Below are positions 50,583-59,163 of a stretch of DNA of 64,000 bases, in pieces. Source of the DNA: Paenibacillus sp. FSL R5-0345 (GTDB taxonomy: Bacteria > Bacillota > Bacilli > Paenibacillales > Paenibacillaceae); contig NZ_CP009281.1 of assembly GCF_000758585.1 (NCBI RefSeq), forward strand, positions 4,836,001-4,900,000. Direction: 5' to 3'. The notes beneath the pieces were generated by a model. That model was not told the origin of the DNA and made no database searches. It saw only the letters and a list, made by a program, of their open reading frames with translations. The first letter of the stretch is position 1, and each line of letters opens with the position of its first letter. Made by a program: the position numbers and the translations under genes.

Positions 50583-51965
50583 TTACACGGACGCAACCTC
50601 TACAACACCTTTTCCATCCCCACCCGTACTTTTCAGCTTTTTACTAAAAATAATAAACAAGATAACGCCCATCAAGCTCGTTATAACTTCTGTTATGGTC
50701 ATAGACCAGATCACGCCGTGAAGTCCAAAGACAGAATGTAATACGATAATCATAGGGATAAACAGTACGCCTTGTGTGATGGCCATAATGTTAGTTGGAA
50801 TCCCCTGTCCGGTCGCTTGAAAAATACTCATGAACAAACCCGTAAATCCATTAAATAAAGCAGAAATCAGCATGGCTACCAAAATATAAGTTCCCATACT
50901 TAACACCGAAGGATCATTAGAGAAGAAATGTAGAATCGTTCCTCTGAACAAAAATACCAGGCCTACAAATACAACAGCAATACCTCCGATATAGGCAAAA
51001 GCATGTTTAATCGTTGATTTAAGTCTCGCCATATTTTGACTAGCAAAGTTAAACGCAAACAGTGGAATCAATCCTAAGAATAAACCCATTGATAAAAATT
51101 CCGGAACCTGCACAATTCTTAAGGCCACACCAAATCCAGCAACCACATTCTCCCCATATTGAATCGCAAAGTTATTTAACAAAAGCGTGCTCACAATCAC
51201 AAAACTAAATTGCAATAACTCCGATACACCTATTTTGTACACTTCTAATTGATCTCGAACAGATATCTTGAAATGCTTCAAAAATCCTCTTAAGTGCTCA
51301 CTTTTCGTTTCTAAAAAATAGACATAATAAATCGCGGAACCCACATTCGCTAAAACCATTGCCAACGCAGCACCTGCCACATGCCAGTTCAACACTAGAA
51401 TAAAGAGGGGATCAAAAATTAAACTTAAAGCCGTACTGATGAAGATGCCATACATCGATTCCTTCGAGGCACCTTCCGAACGGACTAGCTGCTCCAAGGC
51501 AAAATTAAGTACAATCGCGAATCCACCGGCAAAAAGAGTCAAGGCATAAGCCTTAGTAAAGTCTAGAGTAGCAGCATCCGCCCCCAGCAATCGCGTAATT
51601 GGATCAATCGCTAACATCGCCATTAGAGCAATAAGAATACCCACTATAATGCTTCCATAAAAAGTGTATCCGGCAACCTTCTTTCCCTTCTCCGTATCTT
51701 TTTGCCCTGCCAGCCTTGTAATAAATGTTCCTCCGCCTACGCCAAGCATATTCCCAAAGGCCATTAAGACTGTGAAAATGGGCAGACCCAGCGTAATGGC
51801 CGTCAGCATACTAGTATTGTGGAGTAAGCCGATGAAATAAGCATTGATTACATTATAGATGGTACCTACAGACATCCCGATCATCATAGGAATAGATAAA
51901 TGAGCAATTGCCTTCTTGATCGGCGCCGATTCTAAATAATATTGATTTGAACCTTCTGTTTTCAT
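50583..51965 (-). CDS. MATE-family multidrug efflux transporter
   Basis: A 460-residue polytopic membrane protein with the MATE two-bundle layout. The first bundle begins SAPIKKAIAHLSIPMMIGMSVGTIYNVINAYFIG, and the second half repeats the pattern near residue 235. It exports cationic drugs or dyes in exchange for sodium or protons; the actual substrate is unknown. GGAGGAA precedes the ATG. It lies 18 bases after the MarR gene, same strand, so it is co-transcribed and repressed by MarR. Confidence 0.92.
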   Translation of the reverse strand: MKTEGSNQYYLESAPIKKAIAHLSIPMMIGMSVGTIYNVINAYFIGLLHNTSMLTAITLGLPIFTVLMAFGNMLGVGGGTFITRLAGQKDTEKGKKVAGYTFYGSIIVGILIALMAMLAIDPITRLLGADAATLDFTKAYALTLFAGGFAIVLNFALEQLVRSEGASKESMYGIFISTALSLIFDPLFILVLNWHVAGAALAMVLANVGSAIYYVYFLETKSEHLRGFLKHFKISVRDQLEVYKIGVSELLQFSFVIVSTLLLNNFAIQYGENVVAGFGVALRIVQVPEFLSMGLFLGLIPLFAFNFASQNMARLKSTIKHAFAYIGGIAVVFVGLVFLFRGTILHFFSNDPSVLSMGTYILVAMLISALFNGFTGLFMSIFQATGQGIPTNIMAITQGVLFIPMIIVLHSVFGLHGVIWSMTITEVITSLMGVILFIIFSKKLKSTGGDGKGVVEVASV

Positions 51966-51983
51966 GATTCTTCCTCCAAACTT

Positions 51984-52415
51984 TTATAGACTTGAATTAA
52001 CTTTTTGCAGTAAAGACTTTAAGGTTGCAGTTTCTTCCGGACGGAGTGCTTTTGTAATGCTTGCTTCTACCTCAGAAAATATTTCATTGAACTCCTCGAC
52101 CAAAAGAGCACCCTTTTCCAAAACAAAAATACTCTTCTGTCGTTCATCATTCTCAGGTGTGACACGTTTGATATAACCTTTCTTTTCTAAACCTTGGAGC
52201 ATGCTGGTGATACTTGCCCCTTTTCTATTAAAGACCTCCGCCAAATCCTTTTGAATAACACCTTTTTCTTGATGCTCAAAAATATAGCCGATCATGCGCC
52301 CTTGCTGTGAATTCAGACCTAACTCATTTAGTCTGGCATCGGCTGTACTTTTTAGTTTCATCCCGATCTCTCGAATCAAATTAGAAAAGGGTGTGTTTTC
52401 AACGTGTTTATTCAT
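51984..52415 (-). CDS. MarR-family repressor of the MATE exporter
   Basis: A 143-residue MarR regulator with winged-helix core GRMIGYIFEHQEKGVIQKDL, then RKGASITSMLQGLEKKGYIKR and the wing VTPENDERQKSIF. The ATG at 52415 has AGGAGGAA 7-8 bases upstream; the open frame to 52559 passes through the promoter and is not used. The promoter at 52465-52493 contains an operator between -35 and -10, which supports autorepression. Inducers are usually aromatic drugs, unknown here. Confidence 0.93.
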   Translation of the reverse strand: MNKHVENTPFSNLIREIGMKLKSTADARLNELGLNSQQGRMIGYIFEHQEKGVIQKDLAEVFNRKGASITSMLQGLEKKGYIKRVTPENDERQKSIFVLEKGALLVEEFNEIFSEVEASITKALRPEETATLKSLLQKVNSSL

Positions 52416-52440
52416 AATTACTTCCTCCTCAATCGAATTA

Positions 52441-52502
52441 GTTAGAACTCTAAGTAACATCATTATCATAATAGTTAGAACTCTAACTGTCAATGTTCTA
52501 AC
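52441..52502 (-). promoter_or_regulatory. marR-mate promoter with MarR operators
   Basis: -35 TTGACA (52493-52488) and -10 TATGAT (52470-52465) are 17 bases apart. GTTAGAACTCTAAC (52474-52487) fills the spacer exactly. A second copy GTTAGAACTCTAAG lies downstream at 52441-52454, and a half site GTTCTAAC lies just upstream at about 52494-52501. Inverted GTTAGA arms with a two-base centre fit a MarR dimer. Spacing between full sites is 33 bases, about three helix turns. Confidence 0.85.
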
Positions 52503-52507
52503 TAAAT

Positions 52508-52557
52508 AAAAAAGCCCCTCTCCAGCCCATGCCCGTAGACATGTACTGAAAAGGAGC
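52508..52557 (-). terminator. Terminator of the M16 peptidase gene
   Basis: GCTCCTTTTCAGTACATG pairs with CATGGGCTGGAGAGGGGC, with G-U pairs, and is followed by six Ts on the minus strand. It lies 13 bases past the peptidase stop and just before the marR promoter. Confidence 0.75.
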
Positions 52558-52569
52558 AATTAGAGAAGC

Positions 52570-55500
52570 TTACTTCACAAGTTCCTCCAGCTTTCCGAAT
52601 AAAGCGGTTTTCGATTTCAGCTTGGACGCGTTGCCGACCACAGCGAAATAATTCTGTTCCGTCACAGCCTTAAGTAAGTCGGTGTACTGTCTGATGTCTT
52701 CCGGTGTTGTCGACAAGATTTCATCCCGTTCTTGCTGGAGTTCGGCCTCCGTCACCTGTTCGAAATAATGCCGGTCCGCCCTCCGCCCCTGAGCACTCGG
52801 ACTTAGCGGCTGGTCCAGCATGGACAAGGTGCCGATAATCGCTTTGGTCATCTCGTCGGCATCTGCTTCATACCCCTCAGCAAAACGGTACGCCTGATCA
52901 TACACCTCCAGCGTCTCCTGCAAATTCGGATCACGGTAGGAAGTGAACATCATTATCCCGTCTCTGCGCAGAATCAGATTTCCGCCGTAAGCACCACCCT
53001 TCACACGCACCGCATTCCATAGATAGGTGAGGCTCAAGATTTTTTTGAGCACCTGCATTTTGCCTGAATATGTGAATCCTAGCTTAGTGAAGTTGTATCC
53101 CTTGACCACATACTGCACCTGACTGGAAGACATGAATCCTTCATTGTCCGCATGGCCTTGCGCGGTAATCTTAGGCATATCCACTACCGGTTGGTCCTGG
53201 ATATCCAGCTTCGCAACATTATTGGCGAGTTCCTCATACAAATCAGTTGTTCCGGTCACGCTGATGATCAAATTCTTTTTATTAAATAAAACCGCACAGA
53301 TATTCTTCAGTGTGTCTGCTAGCTGAGCTCCCTGCTGATCGAACGTCTCGGCAAGCTCGCGGATAAAGCGGTAATAAGTTACGCCGCCCTGTTGTTCCTG
53401 ATACGCTCCCATATCCGAGAAATAGGACATCAGGCGGCTGGCCGCAATATCATTCCCTCTTTGGTTCAGAATCGATTCCATCTGCGAGGCTTCCCGGCGG
53501 ACGATTTCCTGCAGCTTAGTCAGATTATCGAGCGCACTAGTATAAAGCATCTCTCTCAGCAGATCCAGCGACTCACCAATATGTCCTGCCATTACTTTCA
53601 CCAGCGCACTGAATTTGGGCTGATAGCTTGCCCCGTTGGTTTTTGCTGCGCCAAAGATCTCATTCCTGAAGTAAATGCCCCCAGTTTTGATCCCGATTTC
53701 ACTGGTGAGCTCTTCGATGCTGTAGGACGCAGTCTCCATTTGACCTAATACCTCTGCCAGCAGCACTAAATAAGGGATTTGCTCAGGAGCGACAACACTC
53801 GTATCCCAATAAAACTTGCAGTAGGCAATCTTCTGGGTAGCTACCTCATGATGAATCACCGTTATGTCCTGATGGGAATGTTCATAGGTAGGTACTTGCG
53901 GTTCTATACTTCGGTTAATATCCTGTAGGGACAAGCTTGGCAGCTTCTGCAAATCCTCGGCTACATCTGGACGGCTCTGCCGTGCCAAGAGGTTCTGTGT
54001 ACGCTGAACCAGCTGCGCCAACTGATCTGGTTGCAGTGACGCTTTGTATTCACTCAATTGATGCTGAGCGGATGCTTCCTTTTCAGCGGCGATCGTCTTG
54101 GACGGGTTCAGCACCACCACACTGCAATGATCACTGTTCAGCAAATAGACTTCAATCAACTTCTCAAAATAACGATCCGCCAGCTTTTCCCGAATGGCAG
54201 TGAACGCCTCTTCATATCGCATATGATTGGTAGGCTGACCGTCATAGAGCCAGGATTTCATCACTTCGATATTGTAAGTAAGACCTTTCGGATACTGATT
54301 AAAGTCCGCTTCCCTCAGTTCAAATTCCTTGCTGTTGACTGCTGCCAGCACCAGCTTCTCATCCAGTCCGTCCTGAGCCAAACGCTTTAATGTAGTCTTC
54401 ACCAGCTCCACGAAGGCATCTTTGGAGGAGGCATTGGAATGCGTCAGTGTAATGCCAAGCAGCGGCTGAACCATACTGTCAGAATAAAAAGCAAACGCAT
54501 CCTTACCCAGTCCGCTTTCGAGCAGGGCTTGCTTGAGCGGAGCTGCATTGCTGTCCATCAGCATGCTTTTTAAAATATCAAAAGCCAGGTTCAATTCCCG
54601 ATCTGTAGAGGTTCCAATCACATAATTAAGACTCAGATAAGTCTTATCTGTAGCAGATTCTGCTTCCAGGATCGGATAATCCGCTACCAGCTCCGTCATT
54701 CCAATCGGCTTTTGCAGGGGGATGGATGTATCAAAGCTGTTTCGTTCATAAGATCCAAGATATTCCTGATCTATAAATTGCAGCTTTTCTTCAATATTAA
54801 CGTCTCCGTAGAGATAAAAATAACTGTTCGACGGATGATAATAATTGCTGTGCGCCTTAAGAAACTGCTCATAGGTTAGTGCTGGAATCTCCTGTGGATC
54901 TCCACCTGAAGAATGACGGTAGATCGTGTCCGGATACAATGACTTTTTGATTCTATCCATCAATACCGTTGTCGGTGAGGAATAAGAACCCTTCATCTCG
55001 TTGTAAACCACGCCTTTATAGATAAGCTCATCTTCGGGATGCTGAAGCTCGTAATGCCAGCCCTCTTGCTCAAAGATTTCTTGCTGCTTATAAATATTCG
55101 GCTGAAAGACACTATCCAGATATACCTCCACCAAGTTGGAGAAGTCTTGATCGTTCCGGCTCGCCACTGGATACATCGTCTTATCCCCAAACGTAAATGC
55201 GTTCAGGAACGTCTGCATCGAGCCTTTCAGTAATTCTACAAAAGGTTCCTTGACCGGATATTTCTCCGACCCACATAATACGGAATGCTCCAAAATATGA
55301 AAAACACCCGTGCTATCCTCAGGCGGAGTTCTGAAGCTTATGCTAAAGACCTTGTTGTCATCCTGATTCTGCACGAACAGCAGCCTGGCGCCACTCTTCA
55401 AATGTTCCATCGTGAATACGGCGGAATCGATCTCCTTAATAAATTCCTCATTAATGACCTGAAATCCATAATAAATGTTCCCTGTGATCAAACGACTCAT
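52570..55500 (-). CDS. M16C zinc metallopeptidase (presequence-protease/insulinase-like)
   Basis: A 976-residue cytoplasmic peptidase built from two M16 halves. The inverted zinc motif HILEH (His68, Glu71, His72) is near the N terminus, with a distal glutamate expected about 75 residues later (EQEGWHYEL near 145-153). The size and layout match the PreP/Cym1 subfamily, clamshell proteases that degrade peptides up to about 70 residues. AGGAGGG precedes the ATG at 55500. Its role is probably peptide clearance. It is monocistronic. Confidence 0.9.
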   Translation of the reverse strand: MSRLITGNIYYGFQVINEEFIKEIDSAVFTMEHLKSGARLLFVQNQDDNKVFSISFRTPPEDSTGVFHILEHSVLCGSEKYPVKEPFVELLKGSMQTFLNAFTFGDKTMYPVASRNDQDFSNLVEVYLDSVFQPNIYKQQEIFEQEGWHYELQHPEDELIYKGVVYNEMKGSYSSPTTVLMDRIKKSLYPDTIYRHSSGGDPQEIPALTYEQFLKAHSNYYHPSNSYFYLYGDVNIEEKLQFIDQEYLGSYERNSFDTSIPLQKPIGMTELVADYPILEAESATDKTYLSLNYVIGTSTDRELNLAFDILKSMLMDSNAAPLKQALLESGLGKDAFAFYSDSMVQPLLGITLTHSNASSKDAFVELVKTTLKRLAQDGLDEKLVLAAVNSKEFELREADFNQYPKGLTYNIEVMKSWLYDGQPTNHMRYEEAFTAIREKLADRYFEKLIEVYLLNSDHCSVVVLNPSKTIAAEKEASAQHQLSEYKASLQPDQLAQLVQRTQNLLARQSRPDVAEDLQKLPSLSLQDINRSIEPQVPTYEHSHQDITVIHHEVATQKIAYCKFYWDTSVVAPEQIPYLVLLAEVLGQMETASYSIEELTSEIGIKTGGIYFRNEIFGAAKTNGASYQPKFSALVKVMAGHIGESLDLLREMLYTSALDNLTKLQEIVRREASQMESILNQRGNDIAASRLMSYFSDMGAYQEQQGGVTYYRFIRELAETFDQQGAQLADTLKNICAVLFNKKNLIISVTGTTDLYEELANNVAKLDIQDQPVVDMPKITAQGHADNEGFMSSSQVQYVVKGYNFTKLGFTYSGKMQVLKKILSLTYLWNAVRVKGGAYGGNLILRRDGIMMFTSYRDPNLQETLEVYDQAYRFAEGYEADADEMTKAIIGTLSMLDQPLSPSAQGRRADRHYFEQVTEAELQQERDEILSTTPEDIRQYTDLLKAVTEQNYFAVVGNASKLKSKTALFGKLEELVK

Positions 55501-55570
55501 AGATTTCCCTCCTCTGTTTAGGGATATGTAACTCTACATGAGCTTATCATATCCCTGGACATTAATTCCA

Positions 55571-57715
55571 TCAGTAGAAGGTTTCCGGGATTAATTTCTG
55601 CAATCTGATTAAAATTGCCGCCGCTTGCTCACGCACCAGAATCTGCTTTGGATCAAAGCGACCTCCGCTGCCGGTCATCACTTCATGTTCATTCACAGCC
55701 TGAATCGCATGGCGGCTTGCCTCTGGTAAGCCCGTCGTATCAGTAAACTTCACACGGTCTGGGCTACCGTAGGTAGCTAACCGTACGGCTTTAGTAACCA
55801 TAACTGCCGCTTCTTCCCGTGTAATACCACGGTCCGGTTCGAACTTGCCGGATGAAGGGCTAACGATCCCCAGTTCCACAGCCTTGGCGATAGTACCGCT
55901 GTACCATTTGCCTGCCTGGACGTCCTTAAAGCTGGAGACGGCCTTGGCATCGGGAAACTCATGCAATAGCCGCAATAGCAAGGTTAGGAATTCAGCTCGG
56001 GTCAGCTTCTGCTTAGGAGCAAGTACATTCCCGCTGGCACTCACGCCCTGAATATATCCGCTGCTAAGCGCCATCGCAATATCCACGCGTGCCCATTCCG
56101 CGGCTTTCCCCGCATCAGTAAAGCTAGCTAGTTCAGGGGAAGAGACATGCAGCGCAAACGTTCGTTTGGATAGCGCTGGTGCGTCATCTTTGCGATATTT
56201 GGTGACTAGCACAGGATAGACACCGGGCTTCATTCCGGCAAAAGACACCATCCCCGTGCTGTCAGCCACTACGCTTTTTCCTTGAAGGGTCACGGTAACG
56301 CCAAAGGCAGGAAGACCGCCTAGTTGGTTGTTTGACTTGGTGATACGGAGGGAAAAAGGCATATTGGCACTTGCGTATCCCCCCATTTCCTGACCATTCT
56401 TGTCTTTCCATTTCACTTCCATCCGATCAAGCAGCTCTGTATCATTCGCGTAATAGACGAGCAGCTTGTCTCCATCACCAATCGTCAGCCTAAAAGGACT
56501 ATTCTCGGGATATAACCACGCACTGCCCCCGCTGAATACAGCAATTTTCCATTCTCCGCGCCCATTGTACCGCCCGTTCTGAATCCCCTCTATAGCGGTG
56601 AAGGCTGGTTTAGCTGCATCCCCATTTAGCTTATAGGCAAGACCTTTCGTCTGTAAAAATGCTGCGGCTACCTTCACTGCATCACCACCGGCAACACGCC
56701 CCTCAGCAAGGGTGCCGCCACCAGGACCTTCAACTTGAATCGTTGCCCGGTCAAGGCCGGTATGATGCAATCCGCTGTACAGCAATCCAGCCTGCTTGGA
56801 TAATAGCTTATACGAGGTCAGGGCTAGATAGGCTTGCGCAGTCGCAGGACCCTCTTTCCCCCCGCCTTCTATCTGTGCAAAACCGCCATCAGAAAGATTC
56901 CGCTTCATTAAATGCTCCAGCAGCGAGACCCCTTTTTCCTTGGCGAAATTCGCTGCATCAACTCCCTGCGACGATAAAGCAACAATCACCTGCGCTGTCG
57001 TTACAGTCTTACCGTCGAATCCACCGTCTAGCTGCTGCTTATCTTTCAGCCACTGCAAAGCCTTCAGGACAGGCTGCGCCGTTTGTTCCGATCCCATTTC
57101 CGAAGCGAGTGCCGTTAACGCTAAGGCAGTTGCTACCGGATCGCCTTGCTTCTGCCCGGCCAGCGGCCAGCTGCCATCCGCCAATTGCATAGCGAGCAAC
57201 TGAGAAAAGAGCATATCGGGATAACGGTTTGTCCACTCCATTGAATTGGAAATAGAGTTTTTCGAGGTAATATAGACGGCTGCCAATGCGGCTGCCCCTT
57301 CCGAATCGATTCCCGCATGGTTCATCAGGAATGGATATAAATCAATACCAGCGATATTGTTCATGTTGCCACCCGCAGCACTATAAGCTAACGCTGTCCG
57401 GGTTAAATCAGCCACCTTGGCGAACTTCCCCCGCCGCTCCAAAATCTTGTCAGCCGTCTGCCCCAAATACCCATCAGGCAGACCATGCCCATTCTTAAAG
57501 AAGCCTACGGCTGCTTCGTCCGGAAATGGCTGTATCGTCATCAGCACATTCTGAGCCCCTTCCAAGGCTCTCTGCATCTCCGCAGTGAACAAAGCAGTTG
57601 TCTTCTGAACCGTAGACGTCTCTGCCATTACCCTGCCATTCAGCAGTATAAGTGATAGACACAAAGCAATAAGCGTAAACTTCCTTATCGTCCGGTTTAA
57701 TTGTGTTGCTCCCAT
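55571..57715 (-). CDS. Surface protein: cyclase-like alpha/alpha repeats, DUF4430-like domain, SLH repeats
   Basis: A protein of about 714 residues. It has a signal peptide (FTLIALCLSLILLNGRVMA), then prenyltransferase/squalene-cyclase-type repeats at about 50-320 (DGSWPLAGQKQGDPVATALALTAL, QQLDGGFDG, LSDGGFAQ). A DUF4430/transcobalamin-C-like domain follows near 380-470, then a beta domain, and two to three SLH motifs at about 540-714 (ADAGKAAEWARVDIAMALSSGYIQG, FKDVQAGKWYSGTIAKAVELGI). SLH anchors it to the wall polymer. Ligand binding, possibly a corrinoid or glycan, is inference. ATG 57715 has GGAGGAG 7 bases upstream. Confidence 0.8.
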   Translation of the reverse strand: MGATQLNRTIRKFTLIALCLSLILLNGRVMAETSTVQKTTALFTAEMQRALEGAQNVLMTIQPFPDEAAVGFFKNGHGLPDGYLGQTADKILERRGKFAKVADLTRTALAYSAAGGNMNNIAGIDLYPFLMNHAGIDSEGAAALAAVYITSKNSISNSMEWTNRYPDMLFSQLLAMQLADGSWPLAGQKQGDPVATALALTALASEMGSEQTAQPVLKALQWLKDKQQLDGGFDGKTVTTAQVIVALSSQGVDAANFAKEKGVSLLEHLMKRNLSDGGFAQIEGGGKEGPATAQAYLALTSYKLLSKQAGLLYSGLHHTGLDRATIQVEGPGGGTLAEGRVAGGDAVKVAAAFLQTKGLAYKLNGDAAKPAFTAIEGIQNGRYNGRGEWKIAVFSGGSAWLYPENSPFRLTIGDGDKLLVYYANDTELLDRMEVKWKDKNGQEMGGYASANMPFSLRITKSNNQLGGLPAFGVTVTLQGKSVVADSTGMVSFAGMKPGVYPVLVTKYRKDDAPALSKRTFALHVSSPELASFTDAGKAAEWARVDIAMALSSGYIQGVSASGNVLAPKQKLTRAEFLTLLLRLLHEFPDAKAVSSFKDVQAGKWYSGTIAKAVELGIVSPSSGKFEPDRGITREEAAVMVTKAVRLATYGSPDRVKFTDTTGLPEASRHAIQAVNEHEVMTGSGGRFDPKQILVREQAAAILIRLQKLIPETFY

Positions 57716-57876
57716 ATCCATTCTCCTCCAGTGCAGCTTGTTAGAACCTATAAAGATTAGACGCAGCTAAATGGAATTTTGTTACTATCTGTGTTATGAA
57801 CATACAGCCATTACAAAAAAAAGACCGCAAAGCCACCCTGGTCAAGCCCCCATTTTATAGACACTGAAAAAAGACC

Positions 57877-58761
57877 CTAGGCAATAAGCTGTTTCCGGTA
57901 CTCTACCGGAGGCAGCTTATTTAACCTTCGTTGTGGCCGATGTTGGTTATAAAATCGAATGTAATCTTCAATTTTCCTTTGTGCCTCATCCATATTTCGG
58001 ATATCATAAGGATAGAGTCCTTCCGTTTTGAGATGCGAGAAGAAGCTCTCCATAGAGGCGTTGTCATAACAATTGCCTCGGCGAGACATGCTGATTCGGG
58101 CCCCAACCTTTGGCAGCATGTCGTGGTATGCATGAGACGTGTATTGGAATCCCTGATCGCTGTGAACGATCAGTCCAGTCACGTCTTTTTGCTGACTCCA
58201 CGCCTGCTCAAAGGTCCGGAGAACCAGTTCGTTGTCGTTCCTAGCGCTCATTTGATAAGCGATAATTTCGTTATTGAATAAATCTTTAATCGCAGAAAGA
58301 TAGAGCCACTTTTCGCCTACACGATATTGCGTAATGTCTGTCACCCATTTTTGGTTGGGAGCATCCGCTTTGAAATCCCGTTTCAAAATATTTTTCGCCA
58401 CACGGTCTCCTTCAGAAGTAGCATAATTACAACGATGTTTTCGGCGGATCCTCGAACGAATGCCTAAATCCTGCATAATTCTGAGTACCTTCTTATGATT
58501 CATCCAAACCCCGTGGTCTTGTAGCAAGAACAATTGAATTTGGCGATAACCGTAGACTCCTTCATACCTTTCATAGACCTTCTGAATGAGCGCCTTTGCT
58601 TCCTGATCCCGATCTGTTCCTTTGCGCTTCAGGAAAGCGTAGTATCCACTTCTAGAGACCCTAAAGAGTTTACACAGGTTGCTAACGGCATACTCTTTTG
58701 CAGCGTTCTCAATGACTCTATATTTGTGCGTTTCACCTCCTGCATCCAGATTTCCAAACAC
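57877..58761 (-). CDS. IS3 transposase OrfB (DDE integrase domain)
   Basis: 294 codons carrying the catalytic DDE triad: Asp in VTDITQY, Asp in VHSDQGFQY and Glu in MESFFSHLKTE. IS3-type RxSGYYAF and YGYRQI occur earlier. The frame opens at a GTG next to the A6G site, so the normal product is an OrfAB fusion made by -1 frameshifting from OrfA. It catalyses excision and insertion of the element. No disruption is seen. Confidence 0.93.
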   Translation of the reverse strand: MFGNLDAGGETHKYRVIENAAKEYAVSNLCKLFRVSRSGYYAFLKRKGTDRDQEAKALIQKVYERYEGVYGYRQIQLFLLQDHGVWMNHKKVLRIMQDLGIRSRIRRKHRCNYATSEGDRVAKNILKRDFKADAPNQKWVTDITQYRVGEKWLYLSAIKDLFNNEIIAYQMSARNDNELVLRTFEQAWSQQKDVTGLIVHSDQGFQYTSHAYHDMLPKVGARISMSRRGNCYDNASMESFFSHLKTEGLYPYDIRNMDEAQRKIEDYIRFYNQHRPQRRLNKLPPVEYRKQLIA

Positions 58762-59027
58762 TTTTTTAGCATTTCATTTTCCCGTTTGAGCTTTTGAACA
58801 TACCTATCTTGATCGATATATTCAATACGACGCCCCCGTTGATCTAGTAGCCCAAATTCCCCTAGCTCTCGGTATTTCTTCATCCATCTCTTTACCCGTC
58901 CTTGATCTTGTATCTCAAAATGCTCCGTAATTTTCCGATAAGTCCATCTTTCCTCCACATGTAAACGAATGGCCTCTTTTTTAATCTCATCTGAGTAATT
59001 TTTAAACTTCTGTCCTTTAATCGCCAT
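58629..59027 (-). CDS. IS3 transposase OrfA (HTH and leucine zipper)
   Basis: 132 codons. The N-terminal helix-turn-helix region (YSDEIKKEAIRLHVEERWTY, then RKITEHFEIQ) binds the IS ends. A heptad-repeat stretch near YVQKLKRENEMLKKCLE mediates multimerisation. It overlaps OrfB by 133 bases in the -1 frame. The ATG at 59027 is close to the inner side of the right inverted repeat. Confidence 0.9.
   Translation of the reverse strand: MAIKGQKFKNYSDEIKKEAIRLHVEERWTYRKITEHFEIQDQGRVKRWMKKYRELGEFGLLDQRGRRIEYIDQDRYVQKLKRENEMLKKCLEIWMQEVKRTNIESLRTLQKSMPLATCVNSLGSLEVDTTLS
58761..58767 (-). other. Programmed -1 frameshift site A6G
   Basis: In the OrfA frame the sequence reads CTA AAA AAG, giving the heptamer A AAA AAG. 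A one-base backward slip continues as GTG TTT GGA AAT, the exact start of the OrfB frame. This is the classical IS3-family mechanism for making the OrfAB transposase. Confidence 0.85.
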
Positions 59028-59163
59028 AAAAATGCACCCCCTAGAATTTCATCGGATAAACCAGGGGTTTTTTCCAATGTCTATTCTAAGGGGTGCACTT
59101 CACCCACTGATGTAGTAGCCCTGCGATCTTTTCAATTAAATACCTAGAATGATGAAATCCTAA

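Larger units (their letters stand above)
57839..59106 (-). mobile_element. IS3-family insertion sequence (IS150-like group), apparently intact
   Basis: An element of about 1268 bases with orfA, orfB and imperfect terminal inverted repeats. The left end begins TGGTCAAGCCCCC and continues ATAGACACTGAAAAA. The right end, read inward, begins TGGGTGAAGTGCACCCC and continues ATAGACATTGGAAAAA. Flanking triplets differ (CCC left, CTG right), so no target duplication is visible. It lies between the SLH gene and the last sugar locus, and disrupts no recognisable gene. Confidence 0.8.

Noticed and set aside
56659-57192. 177-codon plus-strand frame opposite the SLH protein gene
   Set aside because: Its composition (Ser/His/Arg/Pro-rich, no domain) is typical of an antisense shadow. 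The minus-strand gene has clear domains across the same bases.
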